This document shows positions 1 to 13,900 of a DNA stretch of 64,000 nt, in pieces. Positions within the stretch are counted from its first letter, which is position 1, and the number at the start of each line of letters is the position of its first letter. A model generated the notes under the pieces. It was not told the DNA's origin and did not search any database. It was given only the letters and a program-made list of their open reading frames with translations. Source of the DNA: Ridgeia piscesae (taxonomy: Eukaryota; Annelida; Polychaeta; Sabellida; Siboglinidae); contig JAODUO010000630.1 of assembly GCA_025642075.2 (NCBI GenBank), forward strand, positions 158,501 through 222,500, in the 5' to 3' direction. Made by a program: the position numbers and the translations under genes.

Positions 1-164
1 TTGAAGAAAGATCAAATTGCCTTGGAGAGAGCAGAAGAACAAAGACCCTGCAAGCAATACCGTCTGAAAAACTATTTGCAAAACCAGCTAATGGAGGAGG
101 TTCATTAAATGGAGATCTGAGTGAGAGATTTGAGCAAAAAGTAAACTTCTAAGTTCTTATAAAG

Positions 165-452
165 CACAACATTCAATGCTTACACTTTACTCCCTGGCAG
201 ACATCTTAAATCAAAAACCATCATGACTTTCCAGGAAGCATTCAGCCACACTGCAATCAATATGCAAAGACTAGTCATACACAAATATCCTCCACCACTC
301 TCTATAGCCAGGTATTCATTCATGCAGCTGAGTAATCTGGAGCGATATAGAGTGAACAAACTTGCTCAAGGTTTGACATGACAGAAAAGATTCAAACCCA
401 TAGCTGACAGTCTGATACTCTAACCACCATGCCACTGCACCCCGCTGTCCAC
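165..452 (-). repeat. Decayed tRNA-derived SINE copy
   Basis: On the minus strand the higher-coordinate end reads as a tRNA-like head (a GTGGCATGGTGG-type box A region, then a GGGTTTGAATC-like box B). It is followed by the same body as the better copies at 53,536-53,881 and 59,332-59,672, including the shared stretch CTGGCTATAGA and the tail-side words TACACTTTACT and CCCTGGCAGAC. It is more diverged than those two copies and has lost the clear GCGCTATATAA tail. It is a non-coding retroposon. Family assignment rests on my alignment by eye. Confidence 0.7.
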
Positions 453-499
453 AAAACTGAGATGTATTAATGTCACAGGCCAAAGACACATCTGTGCAT

Positions 500-585
500 G
501 TTATAATAATAATATAATATAATAATAATATTTATGTTGTATAGCGCCACATCCATAATCGTTCGTGGCATTTCACATCATATTT
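500..585 (-). repeat. L2-like retroposon 3' tail with AT-rich end
   Basis: Read on the minus strand, this segment has the word GCGCTATACAACATAAATA followed by an (ATT)n-like run. That is the usual look of L2-type LINE/SINE 3' tails (a GCGCTATA box plus a short repeat tail). The body upstream of the tail is not recognisable. Confidence 0.5.
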
Positions 586-695
586 CAATTTAAACGACAT
601 AAAAAGATATATGTATACAGTAAGACAAATACTAGTGTTTTAAAATAAATGTAAAAAAATATATGTATATGTATATAAATAAATATATGAATATA

Positions 696-772
696 TGCAT
701 GAATGAATACCTGGCTATAGAGAGTGGTGGAGGATATTTGTGTATGACTAGTCTTTGCATATTGATTGCAGT
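696..772 (+). repeat. 77-bp perfect inverted copy of 250-326
   Basis: Bases 696-772 are the exact reverse complement of 250-326, with no mismatch in 77 bp. The loop is 369 bp. The arm belongs to the SINE body (it contains CTGGCTATAGAGAG), so two head-to-head SINE pieces are one reading. Perfect identity is unexpected, because the surrounding SINE sequence is decayed. Confidence 0.9.
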
Positions 773-3700
773 ATTGTATTTACTGTTACAACTCCGACAT
801 TACAAATCAACCATTGCCACGGATAACAAAACCCATCCAACGGCTGCCCACAATCAAACCACGCCCGACTTTGCGGGACTGCTTTTTTTCACATCTCGCG
901 TGCCCGCATCATTGTCGAGAACACAATTACACGGTGCATTATACTTAATTACATCAGGATGCAGCAAGTAATTTGCAACCCAGAGCTCACGTTAGAAGAC
1001 CACCCCAGACCCTGAGCGCATGGTGTCAGATGGACGACAGTGAGGATATCACACAGCGGAAGACTGATAAAAAACATGCTACGTCTGTACACAGACTTGC
1101 GTATTCAAACCGGTTTCGGTCGCATGTTTTTTACTGGCAAAATGTCCGCAATAAACCTCTGCACACTCCCTTGATGGCCAATGGGGGTTGAGTTAAATGA
1201 TTGGGTGCAACGTTGCGGCCAGAAATGTTCACAACCATCACCAAATGAGACGGTCAACGGAGATAAGAATGTGTCAACTCTTAAGCGGAGATAAACACAG
1301 GACACTTGACTGCACGGCTTTATTTGACTGACTCGAGCGGCCATTGGGTGCAGTCTGGTTGACAGTCCTCAAGGCAAAACGTCATCGATCTGACAGACTA
1401 CACTAGCATTAGCGGCCGCTCGTAAACCACCATTTGCTGCTCAGTAGAACAGTGAAAGCTTTTGCAATATCAACATAACAGGGATATACAATATCACACA
1501 CACACACACATACAAATATTGACATTTGTTTGCCCCAACATTAATGATATTAATAGGATATCATTGATATTATATTTTATGGGTGAACTAGTTTTGTGTT
1601 ACCATATTAAGCATAGCAAATCTATTTAAGGTTATTTGACCAAAATAATTGTAAAAACTTACTTGTTCAAACAAGTGGGTCTAAAATAAGCCTCGCTAAC
1701 GATGTCCTTGTGGTATTAATTACTAATGTAGCTGTTTTAACAAGCAGCTGGCAAAAGGCACAACAGAAAAAGTAGACAGCTGGGTACACTCATATGTGGA
1801 TTGTTTAGAATGTGACTCATGCCTCGCAGTCAAATAAATAAGACCAACCTCACTTCTAATCCATTTCCACCTTCTGCTGATATTTCACAGCAAATAAAGG
1901 CATTTCACGCAACCGAAAGAAACCCACCAATCATCTAAGCCACTCAAGCGTGACCACTACTCAGGCATCTGATGTTTTCATTCACATCGAAATTTCTGCC
2001 GAACGAAAATCAGAAAATCATCGGCTACCATATGCAATCGCACGTTTTCATCTCGAAGAAAATCGCTGGGCCTTATAAAACAGCTGCTATCGTGCTCGTA
2101 AACTGTGGACAGGTCCGTAATGGCCCAATCAGTGACACCGTGATCTATTAGACGACCATACAGACCATGACAAATAAACACGGGTAGTGGGTGGAAGACA
2201 GTGTCTATCAATCTACCAGCGATCTCTCCGTGAATCACTCAGACAGCTACGTTAACCTCGGTAGTTGTACAACAAACAACCCTATTGTCACAGCCATGAC
2301 TTCTGACCACAAGGTAAATAAACCTGATAATTACGTGACATATTATTTGCACTTTACGTGCCAATCTCAGTCGGTGTTGGCCGGCAGAGTTGGCAGCCGA
2401 AGCAGTGAATGTGAACTACCTGGCACGCAGGCTGAGTACACTTACAGATGGGTGGCTGGCTACTACTACTACAAGATAAACACGCCTGCATGCCCGGCTG
2501 TCACATGAATGCACACATTGGTTACGTCTGCAGAAGTGCTCGATCCACCTGTCAAATTCTCCAAGCCACATCTGGCATACATAACAAATACCTACGTTTC
2601 ATCCCAACTCGGCCTTGTAAACAGCGTGGAGACAGTTAGGCCAGGATAACAAATGCAAGTTGACAAACAATAAAATAACTCGTTCGGCAGCACGTACAAT
2701 CACAATAAGTAAAATCTACATGTAACGTTAAATGTGGCCATACAAATTATCAGTCACCATCACCATCTCATTATTTTGAAGTTTGACATTAAATTTGCTA
2801 CTTGGATAGGCTTAGTTACATTACACGTTGACCTCACAAATGTCACCAACAGTAGCTGGTGAACATCACTGAATCCACTCAGGACCAATTACAGGAATAT
2901 CCAGTTAATTGTTATTTTGGCACAGGCCGTTAGTTCAGCCTGTCTCTTGGAGCTCTGTTTACACTGTAGACAACTTGGCAGTGTGGAGCAATCAGACGGA
3001 CATGAACTGACTAATCTCCTGGGCTCCCAGCACTGCTAATGGAACTTCTGCTGTAGACAGCTCCACACATGTGTACAGGACTCGCCATCTGGGGAATGGT
3101 TAATCACTCCACTAATTAAGCAAACTCTTATCTGCATGAGCTACTTGGCCGCAATACACACAGGTTAGCTGCTGTGATGACCTCAGCAATTCCTAGTTGA
3201 CCACTTAGCTGCTAAATAAGCTATTCATTTAGACAATCACCCAGCAATCACAGACAAGAGATAAAACTGCATTGGTCAGTTCTGTAAAAACAATGAATTT
3301 GTCAACTGCATAGGGGGCACCCAGTTACTCCAATGCGCCTGTTGCCGCTCAATTCTGTAGTGTGTTCTCAAATACAGTTACATTAATTAATTGCAGAAAT
3401 ATGCAGATATGAATAATTTAAACGTCTGTCGTTTTGACAGTTGCCCAAGGCCTTTTCTCACCCAAACTGCCAACATATGGAAGTCTCTGTCGATGCATGT
3501 CCCTTGTATAATTAATATGTTCACAACCATCTCTGTTTGTTAGTCAATTATGCAAGAGTTTCACGCGAGGACATTTGTTAGCGATGTTGTTTTACTTCAC
3601 TGTCTTGAAGGAATGTCCAGCGACGGTATGGAACCGGTCACTGTATGACAAATGGACAACACTTGAATCCAGCCACAACAACAACCATGTCACAGCCAGG

Positions 3701-5774
3701 AAAAGTACTTAAGGCATCCGCAAATGACATGCCTAAATAAACATCTCGGTAAAAGTACACGGTTCAAAGAAGGACAAAACCTCGGCCCTAATCTGCTTGT
3801 TGTCCTTGTCTACAGGAACTTGAAAACAAACCATTCACGACATCAGGAATTGAGTATCTGATTCCGAATCGCAAGAATAGTTGTCGTGTGTTTCTAGACT
3901 TAAACATGTCAATGCCCTGTGTTTCAATGACCAGAGCTCAGCTCATTCAACTGAACCAGAAGAGAGGGGATTATACTTATTTCAATACACCGGAAATAAC
4001 AACCCATACTGTGAATATATTGCAAGTAAACATGAAACCAACGGGGACTACATAGGTGGGGGAATACATACACATGGCACCTGCAGGTGTAGTTCCTTTA
4101 CGACGGTAATTTACATGTGCTCATGCACCGGCACGTGTAGTCTGCAGTCTACCAATGCTCTCGTTTATTATTCTTGCGTAATCATAAAGATAATTAATAT
4201 CCACTGCTTTGCAGTTGTTGAATTGGCAGTTCCGCTGTTAAACACGCGTCATTGCAAGGCTAGACACCAGTCGTTACAATCTGCTGCTAAAGTCTCAAAT
4301 TCACAACACGAAGATTATTCCTTATTCGGACACCGAGACGCCAAGTGGAATGCCTGTCTTTTTCCTCTGGAAGTTGATTCTGCACTCAGACAGGATGCAA
4401 CCACACTGACAATACAATGACGGGCGAACCGAAAGATGGACTTGATAAACGCTAAACAAACACATGCTCCAGTAATCACCGCCCAAGTATCTTGGTAATG
4501 ATGTCTTTGTGGCACAAGATGCCATTTTGCTGCACGCGTGGGTGGGCTTTTCTACACGTCACATGGGCTGAAAGGAAATGGTGGCTTAAATATTAACACT
4601 CCCAAGCCGTTTTTAAAACAAGCTTATCGGCGATTCCTGTTTCGGTGAATGACACAAACAAATAACATCCAATGATGAGAAAGTAAGCAAAAAATCGTAA
4701 AAAGCCTAACGTCATCGGCAGAGCCTTGTTCCTTTGCACCAAACAGGTTCACTAAGGGGGGAAGATTCATCATCGTCACGTTGATGAATCGGCAGGAAAA
4801 ATGCAGCAAATTTGTTACCGACGCTGGCATGTCTTCGATGAGATCACTTATTTACCGCCTTATGAGGTGATTTAATCAGTTAATTCAAATCAGTCATGGC
4901 CAATAAATTGGATTAGCTGTGTATCTGCCAACATTTCTGGCACCAGAAAACCCACAGGGGAGACAAAGCACCAGACCCATGTCGGCCTCGTACTATAGCA
5001 TCATCAGGACGTAGACCCACACCGCACAATCACGGCCTGTTACGACGACGACGACCGACGTAGTAGAAAATCGTTGGCAGTGAAAACAAAGGCAAAATAT
5101 GCATTCACGGTAAATCGTAGCCGGATCCAGCGCCGATACAACCCATTTGTTAGCGGCTACGGTGAATAGCCGCCTTGACAGGGGAGATCTTGTCAAACCT
5201 GACACAGCAAGTGACGTGCGGTTATATCGCGGTCTCATCTACTGTCATATTTCTGACTCACAAATGTAAAACACTCTAATATTCATGATCACACCCGGCG
5301 CGTCGCGCTTTTAATTTCACAATGCGTTTGCACCTGGTTAATTCCGCCGAAAAGATCAAAGAGGACGAAATGGACGAAGCAGAACGCGACGACAATGTCG
5401 AAGCTTTTAGTATACTTCCGTAGAGTGGATGTAATTGTTTGCAATTATTCTCGCTAGATGGCTATTTAGACAATAAAGATGAGAGCTATTTTAAGCGATC
5501 ATCAATTAACAGTAAGCAATTGTAATTGCCAGGTCCCCTGCTAGCATGCCTGTAGTTTTCAATCCACTGGACAGATACTGTCGTCATGATTATAATGACT
5601 AAATATTGCCTGTTCGGGGATCGTTTAAAAAAATGTTTTCGGATTAGAGTTGACATTTGTCACTGAAACTGAAGGGTCAGTAAATTTATTATCCAAGACT
5701 GGAATGTTAACCTAAATTGGTCAGTGGATCTTAATTGGTCAGTAGAGATTCAGATCTGTGGTCAATGTCCCACC

Positions 5775-5809
5775 GGGTGGGGGGGGGTGAATGCGGGTGG
5801 GGTGGGGGG
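5775..5809 (+). other. G-quadruplex-type G-run cluster
   Basis: The plus strand carries GGG, then nine G, then GGG, GGGG and GGGGGG separated by loops of 1 to 7 bases. This satisfies the usual four-run G4 pattern. No gene is nearby, so any role is unknown. Confidence 0.7.
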
Positions 5810-7954
5810 TGCTTGACCAGAATAACAGGATATCTACCATTAGACCTATCAGGACTTCCTGCAAGTTTGGGTGGTCCTTGCATGGTCGACTGACCACAAT
5901 TAAGATCGATATTAGCCACTGGCCGGCACTGGACAGTTAGCAGGTGCTGACCACTTCACCCTGTAAGAAAACCTGTCTCTTGTTGACAGACACGACAAGG
6001 GGGATGTTACTGACACCCTGTCAGATTTATTGGGTTTCTCCGGTGATTTCTGTTACACTGCTCTCCATGGGGCAATTACCCCTTGATACAGCAGCTGAGT
6101 TATGGTGAAGGTTGTGACCCCTTCAACCAACCCAAGTGGCAAGGGGGATTTTCCCAGGGGTCCGAGACCCCTTTTTCAACTTCCAAAATGCATTACGGCT
6201 GCCATCTTGAATTGCGTAATTACTGCTTCAGATGGTGAAAATACTGGAATTTTGACTGCGTCGTTTTATTTACTGAAAGCCTGGAACCGTTTCTGCGGTC
6301 TGTCCCTTCCAGTAGCCTCTCCCACTTCCACAACCAGTCCCTTCCGGGGCCTGTCCCCTTCAGCCGACACCCAATCAATCAAGCCACCATCTCCAACTGA
6401 GGGAAGACGACTCATTAAACCTCGATGGCGCACATACGAGATGCAAACTGCATTTGCCATAACTGTGCGGCCAGATAATTCCCGCTTCCCCCCTCCATGG
6501 ACGACAATGCTCACGCCGGCGTTCATCGATCAATCGGCCGCCTGCCACAATCTGCCCAGCCGTGCTCACGCCAATTAAGTTGCAAGGGACCTGATAAAAA
6601 ACCCAATTACTTCTGTAGCTGCGGCGAGAACTAAATCGGATGTTAGGGGCAATTTACGCCGGCTTTATCCGAGAAAGAACTGGTTGTGATAATTTAAAAT
6701 AACGCTGTCTCTTTAAGTCCAATGCCCCCCGAGGTTTGTCGCGAGTCCCCGCGGTATTGCCGGGATGTGTTCCGGTGTCGGCGGGAGGTTTTGATGCTTG
6801 ATAAAGACGCACGCGACCATCTGCTATAAAGTGTCAATGGAAACCTAAATACATGGAAGCAGCTTACTACGCAGAGCACAATAACATCTGTGTCATTCAC
6901 TTTTATGCACTTGTCAGCTTAAATTCACACAAACGATATTTGACCACAGTCTGTTTGACATGGGACAATGGTGAAACCACATCTAGCGTAACTGTTAGCA
7001 AACATAAAGATCTAATTTGTTTGCACGATAAGACAGCCATTCAAAGAAATATACCTGGTCAATATTGACCATTCAGCTAACACAGCTTTGATGGGATTAC
7101 AGTAAGTGGCTCGGTTGAGAAGAATGCGGGATCATTTATTGCTTCAAAGGGATCCTTAATTGTCCACTTGTGAAATCATGTCGATCCTATCACATATGGC
7201 ATTAGTAGCAGCTAATTTGAAGCCTTGTATCGTAACAGCTGCAGATGTATTCCAAACAATCAAAGATGGCCAACTAGACAGTTTAAAGCAAAAACTGTAT
7301 AAAGCTTAAACAGACTTCTGTGTCAACATTGTTATTTCAAAGACAATTATGAAAAAACTGTACTACACATAAACACGTCATTTATAACAGTTTTTCTATG
7401 AAGATAAACCAACAGTTAATAACTCTGACATTTAACACCACACAGAGAAATAGGCCTTGTATCACAACTAATTTAGACCGGGTTCATATCCAAATAGCGA
7501 ACATAATTACTACCCTACGCACACTGCTTTAAAAAATTCCCTTCAGGAAAAAGTTAAAAATACCAACATTACCGAACCATTTCTAAAGACCATTAACACA
7601 GGCGCACCTGTATAATTTCTTCATTCAGAAACCCGACACCTGCGAATCCACGCTCTGCACTGAAAACAAAGGCTTCGTTCATCTTACGTTCATCTTACGC
7701 CAACGCAGGGCTATTTCAGGGGACCAGTGTGTTATCGCCTTCCCCTGAACAAGCCGAGAGACAAGGCAAGTGGGAAGACGATAGCCCCGGCTGGGGACAG
7801 ATGTAGGATGAAGGAAAGGAAGAAGGCATCATCGCTACTCCAGGCAAATGTGTCTGGCATTCCTGACCGCAGTCCCAGGAAATGTCATCTCTCAGATGTG
7901 AAGATTCCTGCTGAAAGACATCTAGCAGATATGAAAGGAACAACGCTGAGGAGT

Positions 7955-7981
7955 GGGGTAGGCGAGGGGAGGGCTGGGGGG
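7955..7981 (+). other. G-quadruplex-type motif
   Basis: Four G-runs (4, 4, 3 and 6 G) with loops of 7, 1 and 2 bases on the plus strand match the canonical G4 pattern. The motif lies in a G/A-rich patch within non-coding sequence. Confidence 0.7.
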
Positions 7982-10900
7982 TGTAAGAAGGCAAAGTGAT
8001 TTATGCTGAACAAAACACACAGAGATTGTAATGAAGTTCTAAGAAATAGTTTTACAAAAAGAAATGTTTCACAATACAAGACAGAGCTCGCAAGATGCCG
8101 TAGGAGATCAAAGAAAGGGTTCACACAAAGGTAACCTGAAACCACTATTTGTAAATGTATACATTTTACAAATAAAAAACAGTTTTCACACAGCACATGA
8201 CTTATGTTCCTATTTAAGGAAAACTATGAACACTGACTTGAATTTCTAATGACACAATTACTAACTATGTATTTGGAAGGACAATTATCACTTGTTCAGT
8301 TAAACAAACCACAAAACAGGGTCTAGCTAGCGTACTAAAAAACAATTACGAAAAAAAAAACCATACTTTACTGAAGCCGAAAATCTGACAATGTCTCCGT
8401 TCGTCATATTCACTGAAGTGTGAAACAGCAGCAAAGATGAAACGAAATGTGCAAAGGATGATTATGGATTGCCTCTTTCGCTGCTACTGATCAAACACAA
8501 TTAATTACAGGTCCTCGATAAAAAACGCACTTGCCCGTTAAACGTGTCTATAAACGAGACAAAAATAATAAATCAAATTCAGTGATATATCATCCTAGAC
8601 AGCGATTCTGTGCCTGAAACACTCTGGACAGCCGCCTTCCTGTGATAGTTCATTACAGTGTAGCTCTCCCAGGGTGGAGGGACATAATGACACAGGTCTG
8701 ATATCTCGAGTGCCATATTTTTCTCGCCAGGTGTTCCACTCAGGCCCCTCTCCCAAGGTAGGGGGCTTCTCACCCCCTACTGGAAACACAACGGGGGGCT
8801 GTCCCATTGCAATATAAAGCGTCAAGTTGACTACTCTCCTGTAGTTAATGTTTTTATTCAATTACACCGTTGTGAGTGCGAGAACCGTGGTAAATCAGAA
8901 CACCCTGGTAGCAGGGTGGAATGAAAAGCTTGCGGAGCCATTATTATGTCATGATAAGACGTGGGTAAAATTCTCGACCAGTACTTGGCAGGCCGCAGGA
9001 ATTTACGCCTCACAAATTAGGCTGCCTTTATACCAACAAGAACACTAGGAATTTCACTCTTTAATGAAGTGCCCTCAGTTGTAAAGGTAAGCCTTCATGT
9101 GTTCTACTTCCGTAAAATAAATCCAGTTTTTAACAGCAGAAATAAAAAGAAAAATTCAGACAAAATAAAAACAATCTTAGGAATGATTTGCACTGACAAC
9201 TGTTTGAAGTGCTGAATAACATTAATAACAAGGTCCTAAATTGGCCTTTTTAGGCTAAAATCCATGGAAAACAAGATGAGAGGTGTAACTGTGAAACAAA
9301 AGGACAGGTCCATCTCAACACTGGTAAACCACACAGCAGTTGTCAACAGAGGGATGGACACGCTGGCGAGTCTAGTTTGGGGGCAAGATTATAAACTAGA
9401 GTTTTCAAATGATGGCTATAGTGTAATATTTTCACGCAATCTAAAACCAAGAGAAAAAGTCATCACCTCCAAACCACGACTACTTCAATTTAACATCACA
9501 GCGTCTGTAAGTAATCGTGTTGCTGCCCTTTGACACAGAGCAAGATACAGCCAGGTTACATGATAACCGCCCAGGTGCCTCACTCCAGATAGCATCACTG
9601 ATTGCTAATGTCTGCAGAACATGTATATCTTTCAGAGCAGTCTGCACCCCATTACATTTAACACCCCTAATCGCCTTGCTTCATTACCCCTCCGCCTTCC
9701 TAATTCCCACTTCCTTCCAGGCCATTTCCTGGCAAGGCTTCCTGTCAACTCATCCAAACATTGGTTGGCAATCCCCGGGGGAAACCGCCTTCAAATTATT
9801 TCTCCTCGAAGGGAAGGGAAACGCCAGTACACTTCCCTATGTTTATGAAAGCCAGCGATGAGAGATGATGAAGAGGGAAGCAGACGGGAAGAAAATGGGA
9901 ATCCGGGGAGACGGAGCCGGCAGACGCATGGCGCCAGATACTGCCAAACCTCCCAGTTCTTCCGGGGTGCCTCGGCCACAGCTGATGACATCAGGGAAAC
10001 ATACACCTCACGCCACCGAGTGACGCTGAACGGTTCTGCATGCCACCACACTGCCAGGCCGCCTTGAACAAGTCACCCCACCCCATCTGCAGATTATCCA
10101 ATTTCCGCGAAAGGTGCATGTCAACGCACCGCGCCACAAGTCACGCACCCGCCAGGAATTTTTCATTAATCAACACCACGCGCCCGGGTGGATATTCTGA
10201 TTAACACTGAATACACGTTGTTTCATTTCTTCCGGGAACGCCCTATAACTAAACAGCGCCACCGCCGAAAATCGTTTTCATTGCGCCAATCGGTCAAACG
10301 AGGCGCATAAACCACACATGAAAGAATCCACCATGTGGTTATGATACAAGCAACGTGGATTATGCTTGTGAAAAACCGACATCACTCAGCCAGGCAGCTG
10401 CCGGCTATTTATAAATTTCATGGCTCCTCCTGTTACTTTATGTGTGGGAAAGTTCTACCTGGCGATATGACATCCGTCGCAAGCTACGTGGCTGCGGAGT
10501 CATCTCTTGGTACGCTATAAAAATAGTGGGCCTCAAGGGGACAAAAATAGGCGGAATAGCAAATTACTGGCAACCTTTACTACATGTGTTTGTTACATTG
10601 TTATAACAGTACATGCTGAAACATTTATTTAAATTCTTCAGTATTGTATCACACTTTAAAGAATGTTACATTGTATCTTAACATGTTTTAAAGATTCTTA
10701 TAACAGTATTGCAATGCGAGTGGAGAGGCACATTAGATTTGGTGGTTCAAACAATTACACTTTAAACAAATTTCACATAAATTAAACCTTTTTTCTTTGC
10801 AAATTTGGGGTACTTTCAGCAAACATCTTCAGATAACATGAGTCATCTTACAGGCTGTTAAACATACAACACTATTGTAATGTGTTTGACAGATTCTTTA

Positions 10901-13900
10901 ACAGTTTTAGAATTTATCTTCTGTCAAATAGTATGGACATTTTGTTTCATTTTATTTGGTGATCTGAATTTCTTAAATGTGTGCCACTGGCAATATCTTC
11001 CACTTTTGACAAGTGCACCATCATTTAAAAAAATTATTTATCGTCTTCATTTCTCTTTTTAACAGAACAGAATAACCATTAAACGTAAACATGAAACAAA
11101 TATTTTCATTTTTTGAATTTGTGCGTCATTCAGGCATTGAACTTGCAAATCACCCCGTTTGCTTTACCCCAGAGACAAGGGGGTGAATACCCATTAAGAA
11201 CGTGATCTGATTTATATATTACTACCAACAATGTGTATTCATGTTCACAGGGTAATTCAACAAAGCTTCCCCCTGTGAACATGGAACAATTATCTTGACA
11301 GCCCAATTCTTCTTTTATGTAACTCCAACCACAACAAAGCCGCCACAGTGAGAACGGTTGTATGGGTGGGTGTATAGAAGTCAACTAGCGCTGTGCCCAG
11401 AAGGCAAGGGAACCCATTTTATGGGTTCTACGCCTGTGGCTGTCAACAGGTCTATCAGGAGGTCATTAGTTAGCTGCGTGTTCTATTTCATAACATGACC
11501 AAGTCCTGGACTTGCTGTGTAAACAGTGTTGACGTTGTTACAGGAAACCAACCTTGTGTGAGGAGAGCACTTGAACTAACTCAGCATGAAACTACAAAAT
11601 TCCGGACAGATGACGATTCAGTTAAATTAACACATGATAAATTAGTTTAAATTACAATTATTCACATAGCAATAATAACACAACTCATACAAGGTTATAC
11701 AGTAATCTATTGATGGCAAAATTAGAAACATAAAAGTTTGGTCATGTGTCGTTGGTTCCCGTCACCTCTGCTGTTAGTTGATTTTAGAATTATAATTTAT
11801 AGACTAAGACACATCTTGTACATATTGTATTATGTATGTTGTTGTTTGGCTTAATACAAATGTCTGCCATGTCACGTACAGCAAACTAGCCATGATTGCG
11901 AGTCATTAAGTCTCCAACAAACAGCAGCTCTGTCCAAAATAAACAAACTTCAATCACGAAATGAAATGAAACAAATCACCTACTGTATTAACACGCCTGC
12001 AGTGTGAGTATATGTGAAACTAAAAATTGACAGACATCTGATACAGACAGACAGACAGACTACATATAGATCTATTGATGACAAATTGTTCGCAATGGCC
12101 TTCTTGTCCACATGCCAAATTGAGCTTGTCGCTCATGACGCCAACCGTGTTAAATCTTGTCAAACCAAGACAGCCGCATACAAGGCCAATCAGATATGGT
12201 AAGCCAAGCGGCAAGTATATATTTTAACTTACTTAGTCCCAGCCTGTATTTACCCACGCACAATGGCCTGCATGTTTTGATTGTGCATATAGCTGTGCGG
12301 TTAAATGGTTAAGCTGTCTGCGTCTAGGATTACCACCTATCTTTATCTGGATTATGAGGGCAGTGGTGGTTCTAGTGGTCGCAGTGCTGATTGCTGTGTC
12401 TGTATTTACTGATGGATCTGGACTCTAGCCAACTGGGAGACCTCAGAGAAACTAACCAGACTTACGCCAGGCCCATCGGACAATGATAACGTAAACATTA
12501 CGCTGGATAGAGGAACAGGGAGTTCCCCTGGAAGGCAGATAATCCGGGACACACTTCCCCAACAGCTGACACCGAACCCAGGCGTCAATGTTTGCATTGC
12601 TTGAACCAAACATAATAATATTATCTTTGGTTTGGAAGCAATGCAATATTATTATTATTGTATGAGTTTGTAAAGAAACATAGCCCAATTCATATAACCA
12701 TCACACAGCTACCCGGGCAATTCTGGGCACTGGTTAACATTCCATGTAGGAAGATAACGTGGTGCCACTTCACATGACTAACAAATTGGCAACTCATTTA
12801 TTTCATAACTTTACATTTCAAGAACTCTGCCCACTCGGCTTAGATTGCTGTGAAACCGACAAATATACTGTAGCATTTGTTTCTGTGTCGAATGCATATA
12901 ATTATAGCAAACATTTCGCAGTCCATCTCCTCCTAACATAATTATATACTATGATTTCAAGAAAACATGCAGACAATTATAACAATATTGTCCACATCAC
13001 TGATGAAACATTTCTCAATTTGCACAGTGAAAGTCGCTAACAAAGTACCCAGGAGTAATGAATCACACAAAAATCCTCTCGATCGGCTGATATCCTTCGA
13101 GGTTCCTAACTCCATCCCTACTTATCCACTTTCAGGATTTTTCTGCAGACTCAGATAAACTTGAAAGCAGCGCTAATCGCACGCGCCGGTTTCTCAGGCC
13201 GATAAAAAATTAGTCTTGTGACTCGTCAGCGTTGAGAGACTGCTGGGAGATTATAGGGCGATTATCTACTGGGCAAACCAACCAGCGAGAGATTACCAGC
13301 GCTGGATGGGGCGAGGAAAATCATCAGCTGAAGGAAAGCTGCTCCAGTGTGTAATACTCAAGTGCTGATATGGCAAGAGAATCGCATCAGTTGGACAGGT
13401 CAGACAATAACACAGAGTGGTCAAACAAGTCTTAATACGTCACGTTTTTCTACTATGTTATTTACAGAACCAGTCTATGATTTTGTGCATTTGGATATTT
13501 AAAATGTTTTGTAAAAATTCAAAAATAAAAATGGCAAATCATTTATAACTTTAACTCTAGCCAAGATCTATCAAATTGCTTACAAATATCTCATTCAAAT
13601 GACAAATTAAGGTATGTGAAAACTAATTTCCTGATATGCAAACTGTTCCTGTGATAACTGGTTGTTTTAACGATGATATCCATGGAGCTGCTTGATTTAA
13701 ATTACACAAGACATCTCAAAAATAGCGGGCTAAATCATTTTTGTTGAGGCGAACGAGGTTGGGAGTTTGTAAATTTATAAACAATTCCAGCTATTAATAA
13801 CTCAAACAACTTTGATCACACCTGACAAGAACTTCCCAACACTACAGTGTAACTACATTGTACATCTGCAGGTGTGCCGATATGAGTGTGCGAACAACTC

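Noticed and set aside
2680..2710. TTCGGCAGCAC word resembling the 5' end of U6 snRNA
   Set aside because: The match stops after about a dozen bases and the conserved U6 interior is absent.
3881..4420. 179-codon plus-strand frame
   Set aside because: No ATG at its start, mixed composition and no family resemblance. One frame of this length is about what chance allows in 64 kb of such DNA.
6140..6165. GGGATTTTCC, a perfect NF-kappaB-type site
   Set aside because: A single 10-bp motif in non-coding DNA with no promoter nearby has no evidential weight.
12290..12420. GCGGTTAAATGGTTAAGC, tRNA box A-like, and a following 62-codon open stretch
   Set aside because: No box B at the right distance, no ATG and no recognised family. 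It may be an old SINE head, but support is too thin.
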